Assembly: GCA_019634625.1 (NCBI GenBank)
Contig: JAHCBA010000015.1
Coordinates: forward strand, 78,129-142,128
DNA length: 64,000 bases
Direction: 5' to 3'
From: Verrucomicrobiia bacterium
Lineage (GTDB): Bacteria > Verrucomicrobiota > Verrucomicrobiia > Limisphaerales > CAIMTB01
Below, piece by piece: positions 29,101-36,716 of the stretch. Both the position numbers and the translations under genes were made by a program. Positions within the stretch are counted from its first letter, which is position 1, and the number at the start of each line of letters is the position of its first letter. The notes under the pieces are model-generated. The model had not been told where the DNA came from. It was given only the letters and a program-made list of their open reading frames with translations, and did not search any database.

Positions 29101-32100
29101 CTCGCCGCCGAAAGCCGCACCGTGAACACCGCCGGTGTCGTCGTCCCGGCCGGTCCTTCGATCACCGTGACGTCGTCGATGAACAATTGCCCGCTGTCGT
29201 CGTCCCGGATCGTTCCCGTGCCGCGCGCCCGTGCCACCCCGGCGTTCACCGCGCCGCTCAAGTCCACATAAAACCGCTCGTCCGCCTCGACCCGGCAGTC
29301 GCCGATCACGGGAACCACGACGGTCCCGACCGTCGTTCCCGGCGCAAACTCGAGCTCGCCGCTTCGCGCCTCATAATCCTCGCCCGCCGTCGCCGTGCCA
29401 TCGGCCGTCGCGTACCGCACCGTGACGGTCCGGCTGTTCGCCACCGAAAGACTCACCCGAAAGACCGCCTGCGTCGTTCCGGAATCCCCTTCGGTCACCG
29501 TCACATCCTCGATCGAAATCTCGCACACATCGTCGTCTTCGATCGTCCCCACCGCGCGCTCCCGCTGCAAACCCGCCTCCGATGGGTTCCGCAGGCTCAC
29601 CAGGAACGTCTCGTCCGGCTCCGCCACCCGATCCCCAATGACCTTCACCGTCACTGGCTTGCTCGTTTCGCCCGGACTGAAGCTCAACGTGCCCGACGCA
29701 GCGATGTAATCGTTCCCCGCCCGCGCCGTGCCATCCGCCGTCTCATAGGACACCGTCACCGGCCGCCCGCTTGCCTCCGTCAATCCCACCGTGAACACCG
29801 CATCCCGCGTCCCGGTGTGTCCCTCGACCACCCGGACATCCCCGATCGTCAGTCGTGGCGGGTCGTCGTCGTTCCGGATCTCCCCGGTCGCCCGGCCCGC
29901 TCCCGCCCCGATCCGCCCGTTCTCCGGCTGGCTCAACGTCACGAAGAACGTCTCGTCGAACTCGTACCGCCGATCCCCAACGACCGGGACCGTCACCGCC
30001 CCCGTCGTCTGACCCGGCTCGAAGGTCAATCGCCCCACCCGCGCCTGGTAGTCGTTGTCCCCCGTTCGCGCCGTGCCGTCCGAGGTCGCATACCCCACCG
30101 ACACCCGCCGCCCGCTGGGCCGCGACAAGCTCACGGGAAACACCGCGTTCCGCGGCCCGCTGTGCCCCTCGTCCAGCGACACCCCGGCGATCGAGATTTC
30201 CGGCGGCTCGTCATCGTCCAGAATCGTCCCCGTCGCCACCCCCCTCTGAATCAACGCCTGCGTCGGCTCGCTCAACGTCACCCGGAAAGTCTCGTCGTCC
30301 TCGTCCAGCAGGTCGTCCATCACCGGCACCCGGATCTCCCTCTCGGTCGTCCCCACCGGGAACTCCAGAATCCCCGAAACCGCCCCGTAATCCACTCCCG
30401 CCCTCGCCGTCCCGTCCGACGTCGCATACCGCACCGTGACGATCTCCTTCGCCGCCGGTGCCAGCACCACCCGGAAGACCGCCTCGCCCGGCCCGCCGCT
30501 CCCTTCGACCACCGTCGTATCGAACACCGAAAACGCCGGATACGGATCGTCGTTCCGAATCGTCCCGATCCCCTGCGACCTCCCGATCCTCGCCCCCACC
30601 GGATCGCTCAATTGCACCACGAACGTCTCGTCCGGCTCCGGCAGATCGTCCCCGATCACCACCACCACGACCTCCCGTTCCGTCTGACCCGGCTCGAAGA
30701 TCAACGACCCCGACGCCGCCCGGAAATCCACCCCCAGGGTCGCCGAACCGCCCACCGCCAAATACTCCACCTTGATCGCCAGCGAACTCGGCCGCGACAA
30801 CCCCACCCGAAACACCGCATTCGTCGTCGTCCCCGCCGCGCCCTCGAACAACGTCACATCCCCGATCTCCAGCACCCGCCATTCGTCGTCATCCAGGATC
30901 GTCCCCACCGCCTCCAACCGCCCCGGTACCGCATGCGTCAGGCCGCTCAACGTCACCCGGAATGTCTCGTCTGCCTCAATCGCCACATCCCCGATCACCG
31001 GCACCGTCACCCGCCCCACCCGCTCCCCCGCCGGCAACGTCAACAGCCCCGACCGCGCCACGTAATCGCTCCCCGCCGTCGCCGTCCCGTCCGAGGTCGC
31101 ATATCGCGCCGTCACCGTCCGACCGCTGACCGCCGACAACGACACCTCGAACACCGCGTCCACCAGCCCGACGTCCCCCTCGACCACCGAAACGTCCTGG
31201 ATCGAAAGCGTCGGCGTCGGATCGTCGTCCCGGATGGTCCCGATCGCCTCGCCCACCGACACCACCGCATCCACCGCCCCACTCAGCGTCACCCGGAACG
31301 TCTCGTCGTCCTCGTCCATCACATCCCCGATCACCGACACCGGGATGTGCACCAACCCGACGCCCGGAGGGAACACCAGCGTTCCCGCCGCCGCCACATA
31401 GTCCACGCCCGCCGTGGCCGTGATGTCCGACGTCGCGTACTCGACCGTCACCGCCACGCTGCTCGCCGGCACCAGCGTCACCGGGAACAACGCCGTTCGC
31501 ATCCCCACGTTCCCCTCCTCGACCGACACCGGACCGATCGCCAGCCGGTTCGGAAACGCCGCCGGCGTGAACAGGTCGTCCACCGTCACCGTCAGCGACC
31601 CCGCCTCCTGGTCCACATTCCGCGCCCCGGAGTTCTGCAACCCGATCCGGTTCACCGACAGACTCCGCCCCTGCGGCAGCAACGCCGAGGAAAACCCCAC
31701 CAGATTCGTGAACCCCGCCCCGTCCAGGATCTCCACCGTCAATGTTCGCAACCCCGACTTGTACCGTCCCACCGCCAGATACTCCCGTGCCAACTCCAGC
31801 GGCACCGCCGCCCCACCTGACTGGAACTCCCCCTGCTCGATCGTCGCATTCGCCACCAAGCGCCCCTCCGCCGTGGACACCACCATCGTCAGCCCATCCC
31901 CGAAATCCCCCAGCGACCGGTCCGTCATCAACCCGAAGAACCCCGCCGGCGAAAACCGGTCGTCCACCTCCTCCACCCGGAACCGCACCGAGAAACTCGC
32001 ATCCACCCCATCCGTCACCGCGCCGAACGGCCGCGACAGATAGAACGCCGCATCCCGATCCACATCCAGCACCGCCCGCAGCCGCCCCTCCGCCGCATCA

Positions 32101-32285
32101 TGCTCAAACCCCGACTCCGTCCCCCCCACCCGCATCTCGAACCGCCCCGAAGCCACCGGGTCGTTTGAAAAGTCCTCAGCCACCGCACCCCCTGCCGGAC
32201 TCCCCGCAAACACCAGCGCCGCGAGAATGCTTCTCCTCGCCCGGTGGGTTCCCTCCACCCATCCGCTCAGGCAAACCCCAAGCAT
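23109..32285 (-). CDS. Giant Calx-beta repeat surface protein
   Basis: About 3058 aa from the ATG at 32285, which leads straight into a signal peptide (RRSILAALVFAGSPAGGAVA). An upstream ATG at 32420 would translate the CTCCGTG tandem repeat and is unlikely. After an N-terminal LamG-like region (~60-240) come 16 Calx-beta repeats of ~100 residues, each with DVxVxEGxxGT, YATxDGTAxAGxDY, DETFxVxLS and GTIxDDD motifs. They are grouped 8, 3 and 5 and separated by two DUF11-like modules (CLPANGAIDPGETV..., NRGPLPATAVGLTNR). An Ig-like domain, a ThuA/GATase-like alpha-beta domain (DVAIVGNGEGSEIELMEAYL, PFRLVIWNDLG), another DUF11 module and the shared C-terminal domain (GFYRARHV) follow. Calx-beta domains bind calcium, so a rigid extracellular adhesin or S-layer-like role is likely (inference). 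Confidence 0.9.
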   Translation of the reverse strand: MLGVCLSGWVEGTHRARRSILAALVFAGSPAGGAVAEDFSNDPVASGRFEMRVGGTESGFEHDAAEGRLRAVLDVDRDAAFYLSRPFGAVTDGVDASFSVRFRVEEVDDRFSPAGFFGLMTDRSLGDFGDGLTMVVSTAEGRLVANATIEQGEFQSGGAAVPLELAREYLAVGRYKSGLRTLTVEILDGAGFTNLVGFSSALLPQGRSLSVNRIGLQNSGARNVDQEAGSLTVTVDDLFTPAAFPNRLAIGPVSVEEGNVGMRTALFPVTLVPASSVAVTVEYATSDITATAGVDYVAAAGTLVFPPGVGLVHIPVSVIGDVMDEDDETFRVTLSGAVDAVVSVGEAIGTIRDDDPTPTLSIQDVSVVEGDVGLVDAVFEVSLSAVSGRTVTARYATSDGTATAGSDYVARSGLLTLPAGERVGRVTVPVIGDVAIEADETFRVTLSGLTHAVPGRLEAVGTILDDDEWRVLEIGDVTLFEGAAGTTTNAVFRVGLSRPSSLAIKVEYLAVGGSATLGVDFRAASGSLIFEPGQTEREVVVVVIGDDLPEPDETFVVQLSDPVGARIGRSQGIGTIRNDDPYPAFSVFDTTVVEGSGGPGEAVFRVVLAPAAKEIVTVRYATSDGTARAGVDYGAVSGILEFPVGTTEREIRVPVMDDLLDEDDETFRVTLSEPTQALIQRGVATGTILDDDEPPEISIAGVSLDEGHSGPRNAVFPVSLSRPSGRRVSVGYATSDGTARTGDNDYQARVGRLTFEPGQTTGAVTVPVVGDRRYEFDETFFVTLSQPENGRIGAGAGRATGEIRNDDDPPRLTIGDVRVVEGHTGTRDAVFTVGLTEASGRPVTVSYETADGTARAGNDYIAASGTLSFSPGETSKPVTVKVIGDRVAEPDETFLVSLRNPSEAGLQRERAVGTIEDDDVCEISIEDVTVTEGDSGTTQAVFRVSLSVANSRTVTVRYATADGTATAGEDYEARSGELEFAPGTTVGTVVVPVIGDCRVEADERFYVDLSGAVNAGVARARGTGTIRDDDSGQLFIDDVTVIEGPAGTTTPAVFTVRLSAASCETVTVRYETADGTATEGEDYRRATGLLTFPAGTVALPVTVTVLGDDIPEPNEMFFVRLSDPVRATLGRQQGIGTIVDDDLVVVVVPVRTSVIVEDCLPANGAIDPGETVTVNFALANVGSIPTTNLIGRLVEGGGVTPISGPQPFGRLEARGPEVSRPFTLRVDGECGGVVEARMELREGTVPLTNVVFRLTLGTLVGGRWVCCRTADVGVAVPGVPETVEVGQPLTYVAEVANRGPLPATAVGLTNRIPAGVRLISFEATQGGCELEGDLLRCALGRIEPGEGAQVIVVGVPESPGDRIAIFRVGSVENDPNPNDNVAVVATRVLAPTGLSIGDVAVREGDTGTTNAVFTVWLQPGSGRTVTVDYETADGTAMAGVDYVRTQGPLTFAPGTTTATVMVPVLGDRLVEADETFRVVLRDPVNAVIAEGRGIGTGTILDDDVPALTVEDVTVEEPPDGGRTEAVFPLRLEVPIGRRVSVAYATANGTAIAGLDYEATSGVLMIEAGQTEAQIRVGVLGDTVTEPDETFHLVLSRPENATLSRTNATGTILDFDGIVPSITIDDVRVVEGRSGTTTQAVFTVRLTVPSRRAVGVTYTTANGTAVAGSDYVLTSGQLEWAPGTTEQRIAVTVHGDDLPELDEIFHVRLSDPVNAVLAVSQGTGTIVNDDYLGRPEAAGWALMAEECVPANGAVDPGETVTLQLALVNRGLGPIGNLTARLRDTGRVTVLSGAQSYGGVGVGGGAVSRPFTLQAMGGCGERLTLWLEVADGDRSLGALPYELVLGRESGGQWTCCTQADLRLTGNGTPEPVTLGGLLTYALVLENLGPGEAERVQVLHRLPDGVPLVAATSPAGEVTVTNRDVVVSIPLLRAGESVAMALEVEPVRLGNLIYLGQVQSGTADPVPGNNLVVIANRVDPPPGLSINDVTVTEGPGARAVFTVRLHPPSGREVTVDYATLDGTAVAGRDYVPASGTLRFPSGTTELRLSIEVLDDAEDEPTEFFQVQLSRSEGAAVARGRGTATILDDDPPGLSIGDVEVNVGREGAAVAILEVTLSSPGERDVRVRYATRDGTASSGTDYETRAGVVEMPAGETRGRVEVVVSGNTFDEGIEWFFVDLSEPEHASLIRPVGRVTITDEDPGVVSIADARVLEGDHGTTNAVFEVRLTAPNRFTVRADYSTADGTARAGEDYLARAGAVLFEPGEVLRTVSVPVLGDRVYEHDETFEVRLSEVRNARFGRDRAVGTIVNDDPMPTLEVADVRVPEGDEGTTVAAFGVALSNPSSFPVSVRYRTGNGSALAGLDYRAAAGTLRFEPLRTTATLPVEIIGDRLDEPDETFHVELLEWEGAMPGRVQAVGTIVDDDPPPELSVDSVSVIEGDEGMTDAVFSVRLSGPSGFEVTVDYATADLPPGPTSATAGLDYRATSGTLRFRPGETGAQIRVEVLGDTLEEEDERFEVRLVRASHATFRIDRGLGTIVDDDRTGGGGTECPRFLTVVAPRDRACYAPGSTLHLAATPGDGDADRIERVEFHVGSMPLAVVRSSPFAVDWEEVPVGDYCFTAVAYCRDGAMTVSEPVCVVVRPLAGDVAIVGNGEGSEIELMEAYLWDMGLCPVVFDEATADFEALRPFRLVIWNDLGEPGLTGVQAELFARLHAEGMPLYLIGERLGSSGEALTGSARVAWQSLVQAGPVQGRTGAGRIILDSSVEYEAIRHGHFGVLEEWIEHPGGLEVVTNVDPESETLGRAGESEVLVIHPGFQEVDYGQTRTVRQHFLVARGDDPAGQFNRKALFQNAVCWLIRCLECGALSLAVEMDGPSGVVRAGDEIAYTVTVRHGGECEGVGVVVTHELPPNVEFLHAEYRQGRLEWRGGTLVFHMGHLARSSVNEIRVIGRVSRPGLATSQVSVRGNNEYFDETNLARWEVEVGGIELLVTRDVGGGMRLGVRGPVGWRYLIERAEALIGEGSPWRTVGEFRSEVETTWIPIVAEPGTAAGFYRARHVTGGGE

Positions 32286-32292
32286 GCGGCTC

Positions 32293-32395
32293 TCACGGAG
32301 GCACCAGGGCACGGAGGAGAAGATCCCCTGAAGACCCTCAATCCCGCGCCCGGATTGTGTCTTGCCCATCATCTCCGTGTCTCCGTGTCTCCGTG
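32293..32395. repeat. CTCCGTG tandem and inverted repeat
   Basis: TCTCCGTG occurs three times in a row (32372-32395). CACGGAG, its complement, occurs at 32294-32300 and again near 32310. The block lies in the leader of the giant Calx-beta gene and can fold into alternative hairpins. It is one reason for placing the start at 32285 rather than 32420. Confidence 0.6.
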
Positions 32396-32432
32396 GGAAA
32401 CCGTCCCTTGAATCATCCATGGATCTCGCCTT

Positions 32433-34955
32433 TTACGGGATCTGGACCGCCCGATAGAACCGCGACGGTCCTTCATCGGCCGCCAACGTCATGCACCCGA
32501 GTGCCCCCGCCGCGACCGACAGTTCTCCAATGCGAGTCCATTGCGTCAGGTTGGGTTGAGCATGGAACGCCGGCGCCCATTCGATGGCGTACTTCCCGGC
32601 CGTCGCGCCCCCCGCAAGGCAGAACTCCAACCCTCCGCCCGGAGCCTTCCCGACCCTCAGCGAGAAGTCGCCGATCCGCCAACCCTCTCCCGGTCCCGCC
32701 ACGAAGCTGGCCATGCCGCTCATCGGCGGCTGCCCATTGTCCGTCACCCGCACGGTGATCGTGTGCTCACGACCCGCCTGCTCCTCCGTCGGCGTCCACG
32801 AGAACAATCCCGTCTGCGGTTGGATGCTCGCGCCGGCTGGTGCGCCGTCCCCCAGTCCGAAGGTGAAGGCCTGAAGAACCGGCCGGTCCAGATCGAACGC
32901 CGTCACCGTGAACACCAATGGCACCCCGGCCGCAATCGTCTGCCGCGGAATCGGGTCGATCTGCGGTGGCTGATTGACCTCGTTGACCCGCACTTCAAAC
33001 GTCCTGAAATCCAAGGGAGTGAGCGTGTTGTTCGGATCCACCGCCTCGACGGTGACCGTGTAGGTCCCGGGTCCATGCTCCTCGCCCGGAATCCAGGTCA
33101 CCACACCCAGATCCACCTGCATCCCGTCCGGGGCATCGCTTCCCAGACGCACCTCCGGAACCGGGGCGGCCAACGAGAGCGGTACGGTCATCAAAGCCCC
33201 TTCGTCCACCACCTGGTTCGCGATCCGGTCCAGGTAGCCGCTCCGAATGCTCACCTCGTCGATGTACCAGCCGGGGGCGGTATTGTGAGTGCGGCCCGAG
33301 TTCCAACGGGTGTGAAGATAGAACCCGATCTGCACCGTCCTGCCGGCGTAGGATGTCAGTGGGTAACCTGCCGGACTCCATCCCTCGCCACTACTACCCC
33401 GGATCTCCCCGCTCAAGTCGCGCCAGGCCCCCCCAACTTCTCTGATCTGGACCTTCCCGTAGTCGCCGCCTTCGACAGGCTGCTCAGCGGCGTTGCGTTG
33501 CAACTCCACATAGAACCCATGGAAGTGCCAGAAGCTCAAACGAGGTTCCAAACTCCCTGGCGGCACCAGGAACGTAGGCGAGATCAGATGGGAGGCCGTG
33601 TTATCCCAATAGTCGGCAGCTACACGGGTTCCCATGACGCTCCGCCCCCGATACGCCCCCCGGGGACCGAAACCAAGCGGCACGACGCCAATCTCCCACG
33701 AGCCGAACTCGGCAGACCAGTCTCCCGGACCCTCCTCGAAGCCCTCGGGATTCCGAAAGGCGATCGGCCCACGGACCAACGAAACCTCGTCGAGATACCA
33801 TCCGGGTGCGGTGGTGAGACTACGCCCGGAGTTCCAGTGGGCCTGGAAGTTGAATCCGACCTGAACGCGTTTGCCGGCAAAGCCCCCCAGGGCAACCGAG
33901 ACCGGGCTCCAAGCGCCCGAACTGTTTCCACGAATCTCCCCGCCCAGGTTCTGCCACGCCCCGCCCACCTCCCGAATCTGAAGGCGTCCATAATCCCCCC
34001 CCTCGATAGGCTGCTCAGCAGCGTTGCGTTGAAGCTCCACATGGAACTCGAACCAATGCCAGAACCGTAACCGCGGATTCTCGTCGGCATCGGGCACGGT
34101 GAACTCCGGAGTCATCAGCCGTGACTGGGCGTTGTCCTGATAGTTGGCGGCCAATCGCGTTCCCATGACATTGGCGCCCCGAAACGCGCGGCGGGGCCCG
34201 AAGCTGGCCGGGAGCGGGCCGACCTCCCAGCTCCCATACTCGGCGGACCAATCCCCCACGCCGTTCTCGAAACCCTCCACGCCCTCGCCGAACTCGATCG
34301 GCCCACGGACCAGTGAAACTTCATCGAGATACCAGCCAGGTGCCTCGGTCAGGGCTCGCGCCGAATTCCATCTCGTATGAAGATGGAAGCCAATCTGAAC
34401 ACGTCGGCCCGCAAAGGCCGCGAGTCCGACGGACACGGGACTCCAAGCGCCCGAACTGCTTCCACGAATCTCCCCTCCCAGATTCTGCCACGCTCCACCC
34501 ACCTCACGGATCTGAAGGCGCCCGTAATCCCCCCCTTCGACAGGCTGCTCAGCGGCGTTGCGTTGGAGCTCCACATGGAATTCGAACCAGTGCCAGAACC
34601 GCAGCCGCGGATTCTCCGACGCCTCGGGCACCAGAAACGAATGCGTGATCAGTCGCGAGTTCACGTTGTCAGAATAGTTCCCGCCGAGGTTCGTGGCGGC
34701 GCAACGGGTTCCCTCCTTCGCTCGCCCCGGTCCGCTGGTGGGCACCCCGGCCTGCCAGACCCCACCCTCGACAAACCAGTCCTCCCATACCTGGTCCGAC
34801 TCGAAGTCCTCGTGCCACACCACCGTGGGCGCAGCGTGAACGGCCGGGCCGCGAAGCAAGCATGCCACGGTAACCAGCATGAGCAGGCACGTGGGGAACG
34901 CCCGGCCTCGGGCAGACGGGCTTCGAAGGAGCGGGGTGAGGTGCGACGGTTTCAT
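32433..34955 (-). CDS. Secreted triple-repeat (MAM/jelly-roll-like) protein with Ig-like domains
   Basis: An 840-aa exported protein. The ATG at 34955 opens a signal peptide (FPTCLLMLVTVACLLRGPAVHA). Three highly similar ~180-residue domains follow (roughly residues 45-220, 221-400, 401-580). Each has FEL/FESD...DWSAEFGSWE...RGxxVMGTR..., then FWHWFEFHVELQRNAAEQP, GDYGRLQIREVGGAWQNL, GFHLHTRWNS and APGWYLDEVSLVRG. This resembles MAM or concanavalin-type sandwiches. Two Ig/cadherin-like domains (~585-760; DFRTFEVRVNEVNQPP, LFSWTPTEEQAG) and the shared C-terminal domain (RFYRAVQIP) complete it. The repeats are nearly identical in DNA, indicating recent tandem duplication. It lies 147 bp upstream of the Calx-beta giant on the same strand. 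Function unknown. Confidence 0.85.
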   Translation of the reverse strand: MKPSHLTPLLRSPSARGRAFPTCLLMLVTVACLLRGPAVHAAPTVVWHEDFESDQVWEDWFVEGGVWQAGVPTSGPGRAKEGTRCAATNLGGNYSDNVNSRLITHSFLVPEASENPRLRFWHWFEFHVELQRNAAEQPVEGGDYGRLQIREVGGAWQNLGGEIRGSSSGAWSPVSVGLAAFAGRRVQIGFHLHTRWNSARALTEAPGWYLDEVSLVRGPIEFGEGVEGFENGVGDWSAEYGSWEVGPLPASFGPRRAFRGANVMGTRLAANYQDNAQSRLMTPEFTVPDADENPRLRFWHWFEFHVELQRNAAEQPIEGGDYGRLQIREVGGAWQNLGGEIRGNSSGAWSPVSVALGGFAGKRVQVGFNFQAHWNSGRSLTTAPGWYLDEVSLVRGPIAFRNPEGFEEGPGDWSAEFGSWEIGVVPLGFGPRGAYRGRSVMGTRVAADYWDNTASHLISPTFLVPPGSLEPRLSFWHFHGFYVELQRNAAEQPVEGGDYGKVQIREVGGAWRDLSGEIRGSSGEGWSPAGYPLTSYAGRTVQIGFYLHTRWNSGRTHNTAPGWYIDEVSIRSGYLDRIANQVVDEGALMTVPLSLAAPVPEVRLGSDAPDGMQVDLGVVTWIPGEEHGPGTYTVTVEAVDPNNTLTPLDFRTFEVRVNEVNQPPQIDPIPRQTIAAGVPLVFTVTAFDLDRPVLQAFTFGLGDGAPAGASIQPQTGLFSWTPTEEQAGREHTITVRVTDNGQPPMSGMASFVAGPGEGWRIGDFSLRVGKAPGGGLEFCLAGGATAGKYAIEWAPAFHAQPNLTQWTRIGELSVAAGALGCMTLAADEGPSRFYRAVQIP
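33240..34830 (-). repeat. Three tandem ~540-bp in-gene repeats
   Basis: The three domain-coding units of the secreted protein are direct repeats with a period of about 540 bp. For example the GGCTGCTCAGCGGCGTTGCG block occurs near 33479, again with one base changed near 34010, and near 34545. Long runs between units are identical, which makes the unit number prone to change by recombination. Confidence 0.8.
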
Positions 34956-34990
34956 GTCAGGAACTGTGCTGGGGTGGGGAGAGAAACTCG

Positions 34991-35554
34991 TCAGCGGTTG
35001 GCCAGCGTCGCCTCGGTGAGCTGCTCCAGCTTCGCACGACACAGCGCGGCGGCCTGGATCGCCCGCAGGGCGAGCGATTTCGTCTCGCGCCTGTCCCGGA
35101 TCATCTGGCCATAGGGGACGTCGGTGTAGGCGTGTCCACCCGCGATCGCCGCCAGGAAGTGAATGCCAAGGTCCGCCACGAACGCTCCGGCAAGCGCATT
35201 GCCCTGCTGCCGCGCTTCGCCGTCGACATGGGCGGTGGCCTCGATGGCCACGCCCCGATCGAGCAGCGCCAAAACGAGGTTCGTGTCCCCCGCTTCGGCC
35301 GCCCGGTGCAAGGGCGTCGCACCGACGGAATCCCGGCGCTCAAGGTGGCGGCCCCGCTCGATCAGGGCCTTCGCCCTGGCGTGGTCCTTGCGCACGATGG
35401 CGCCGTGAAGCGGCGGATGCGTCGCGCAGCCGCCTGTCACCACGGCAAGCGCCACGAGGACCAGCACGCATGCGGCGAGCGGTTTGAGGGAGGAGCCGGC
35501 GGCAACCGCGAACCGCGACAGGGAGGGAAGGGTGTTCATGGCTTTCATCAACAC
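34991..35554 (-). CDS. Ankyrin-repeat lipoprotein
   Basis: A 187-aa predicted lipoprotein. The hydrophobic signal ends in a lipobox (LAVVTGGC, Cys at ~43). One to two ankyrin units follow (PPLHGAIVRKDHARAKALIERG, then ATPLHRAAEAGDTNLVLALLDRG). The rest has a mixed helical tail without a recognised domain. The first ATG is at 35554; in-frame ATGs at 35548 and 35539 are alternatives (the stretch reads MLMKAMNT), and no ribosome binding site decides among them. It lies 36 bp upstream of the triple-repeat protein on the same strand and ~208 bp downstream of the pseudopilin, so it may be the first gene of a second unit. Ankyrin units mediate protein contacts; the partner is unknown. Confidence 0.8.
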   Translation of the reverse strand: MLMKAMNTLPSLSRFAVAAGSSLKPLAACVLVLVALAVVTGGCATHPPLHGAIVRKDHARAKALIERGRHLERRDSVGATPLHRAAEAGDTNLVLALLDRGVAIEATAHVDGEARQQGNALAGAFVADLGIHFLAAIAGGHAYTDVPYGQMIRDRRETKSLALRAIQAAALCRAKLEQLTEATLANR

Positions 35555-35762
35555 ACTCCGCCGCGCCGCGGCTCGAGGTTACGGCCGACGTGAAAATGGC
35601 GCGCCCGGTCTCGAAACCCGCCCCAATGGCCCCAGGTCCGACACCAGCCCGCCGCCCCACACGCAACGCCCGAACCTCCGTGCATATGCACGAAGTTTCG
35701 ATCGTATCTCCCGCCCTCATCGAACCCTGCGCCATCGGGGACCCAACGTCCCGCGCGCTCTC

Positions 35763-36716
35763 TCACCACGCCTCCTCGTGCGGTTGATGGTCGTTGTTCC
35801 ATTGGCGGCGGGCGCCGGGGGTGGGGGCGGCCCAGGCGGAGCGCTTGGCGAAGGCGGTGTGGCCATCGACGAAGAGCATGATTGCCCCGTCCCGATGCCA
35901 GTTGCCGATCCCGGGCCGGCCGAGCCTCGGGACGTCATGGGGAAATGCGACGTGGAGAAGGTCGCGATACGCGGGCGGGTCGTCCGGATCCAGACCGATG
36001 ACGATCGCTGCGTCGCTGTCGCCAAAGGCGATCATCTCGGACGGCGCGACGACGCGGGTCTCCGGCATGGCAAGGTAGGTGCCACCCGTGTCGGACCAGA
36101 CATAGTCGCCGCCCAGTCCGAGGTTGTGATCGGTCGTCCTTCGCCGCGCGGCTCCAAGATGGTTGTACCCGTAGTGCGGGTGGATGCGGCTCCCCGGGAA
36201 CTTGAAGAGAGTCACATGTTCCCACGCGGCGGTGATCCGTTGGGGACACTGGAGCAGCGAGTCGCCGACAGCCTCCCTCAGCGGTCGCTGCCAGCTCCCC
36301 AAAGCGCGTCCGGTGGTGGCGAGTGGAAACGCGCCGGCGTCGTCCACGTAGAGGCGCAGGGCGATACCGAGTTGGCGAAGATTGTTTGTGCAATGAGCCG
36401 CCCTGGCCTTGGCGCGAGCGATGCCCAGCACGGGCAGAAGCAACCCGGCAAGGATCCCGATGATCGCGATCACCACCAGCAGTTCCACCAGGGTGAAACC
36501 GGATGCGGTGCATCCGCGAGTTGTCGGTAAGGGTGTCAGCCTCGCAAAGCTTGGCTTCGGAGGGCCGAGTTCCACGAGGCCAGGCGAGCCTGTGGAGCAA
36601 GGGGATGAGGACTCGCTCAACTCGTCCCTCCGAAATGCGGCATCGTCACCGTCAACCTGTGGATGCACGGAACCGGATGGAGCGGGACGGGGTCTCCCGG
36701 TGCGAGCGGGTTTCAT
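35763..36716 (-). CDS. Type II secretion-like pseudopilin (H-X9-DG)
   Basis: A 317-aa prepilin-like protein. The class III cleavage motif and helix are textbook: [26 protein letters not shown], with Glu at +5. The C-terminus holds the H-X9-DG motif ([16 protein letters not shown]) found in the DUF1559-like pseudopilins abundant in Planctomycetota and Verrucomicrobiota. The ATG at 36716 overlaps the upstream stop as ATGA, which fixes the start. The segment before the cleavage site is then 72 residues, far longer than the usual 5-30, and is Pro/Arg/Ser-rich. It follows a sigma/kinase pair and a secreted protein in one operon, so its synthesis is probably controlled by that module. Cleavage by PilD and assembly into a pseudopilus are inferred. 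Confidence 0.88.
   Translation of the reverse strand: MKPARTGRPRPAPSGSVHPQVDGDDAAFRRDELSESSSPCSTGSPGLVELGPPKPSFARLTPLPTTRGCTASGFTLVELLVVIAIIGILAGLLLPVLGIARAKARAAHCTNNLRQLGIALRLYVDDAGAFPLATTGRALGSWQRPLREAVGDSLLQCPQRITAAWEHVTLFKFPGSRIHPHYGYNHLGAARRRTTDHNLGLGGDYVWSDTGGTYLAMPETRVVAPSEMIAFGDSDAAIVIGLDPDDPPAYRDLLHVAFPHDVPRLGRPGIGNWHRDGAIMLFVDGHTAFAKRSAWAAPTPGARRQWNNDHQPHEEAW

Noticed and set aside
26277..31820. 1847-aa plus-strand frame over the Calx-beta giant
   Set aside because: His/Arg/Pro-rich antisense reading of repeated Calx-beta codons; the minus frame shows 16 regular repeats.
32286..32420. ATG at 32420 as start of the Calx-beta giant
   Set aside because: The added 45 residues translate a CTCCGTG repeat and precede the real signal peptide.
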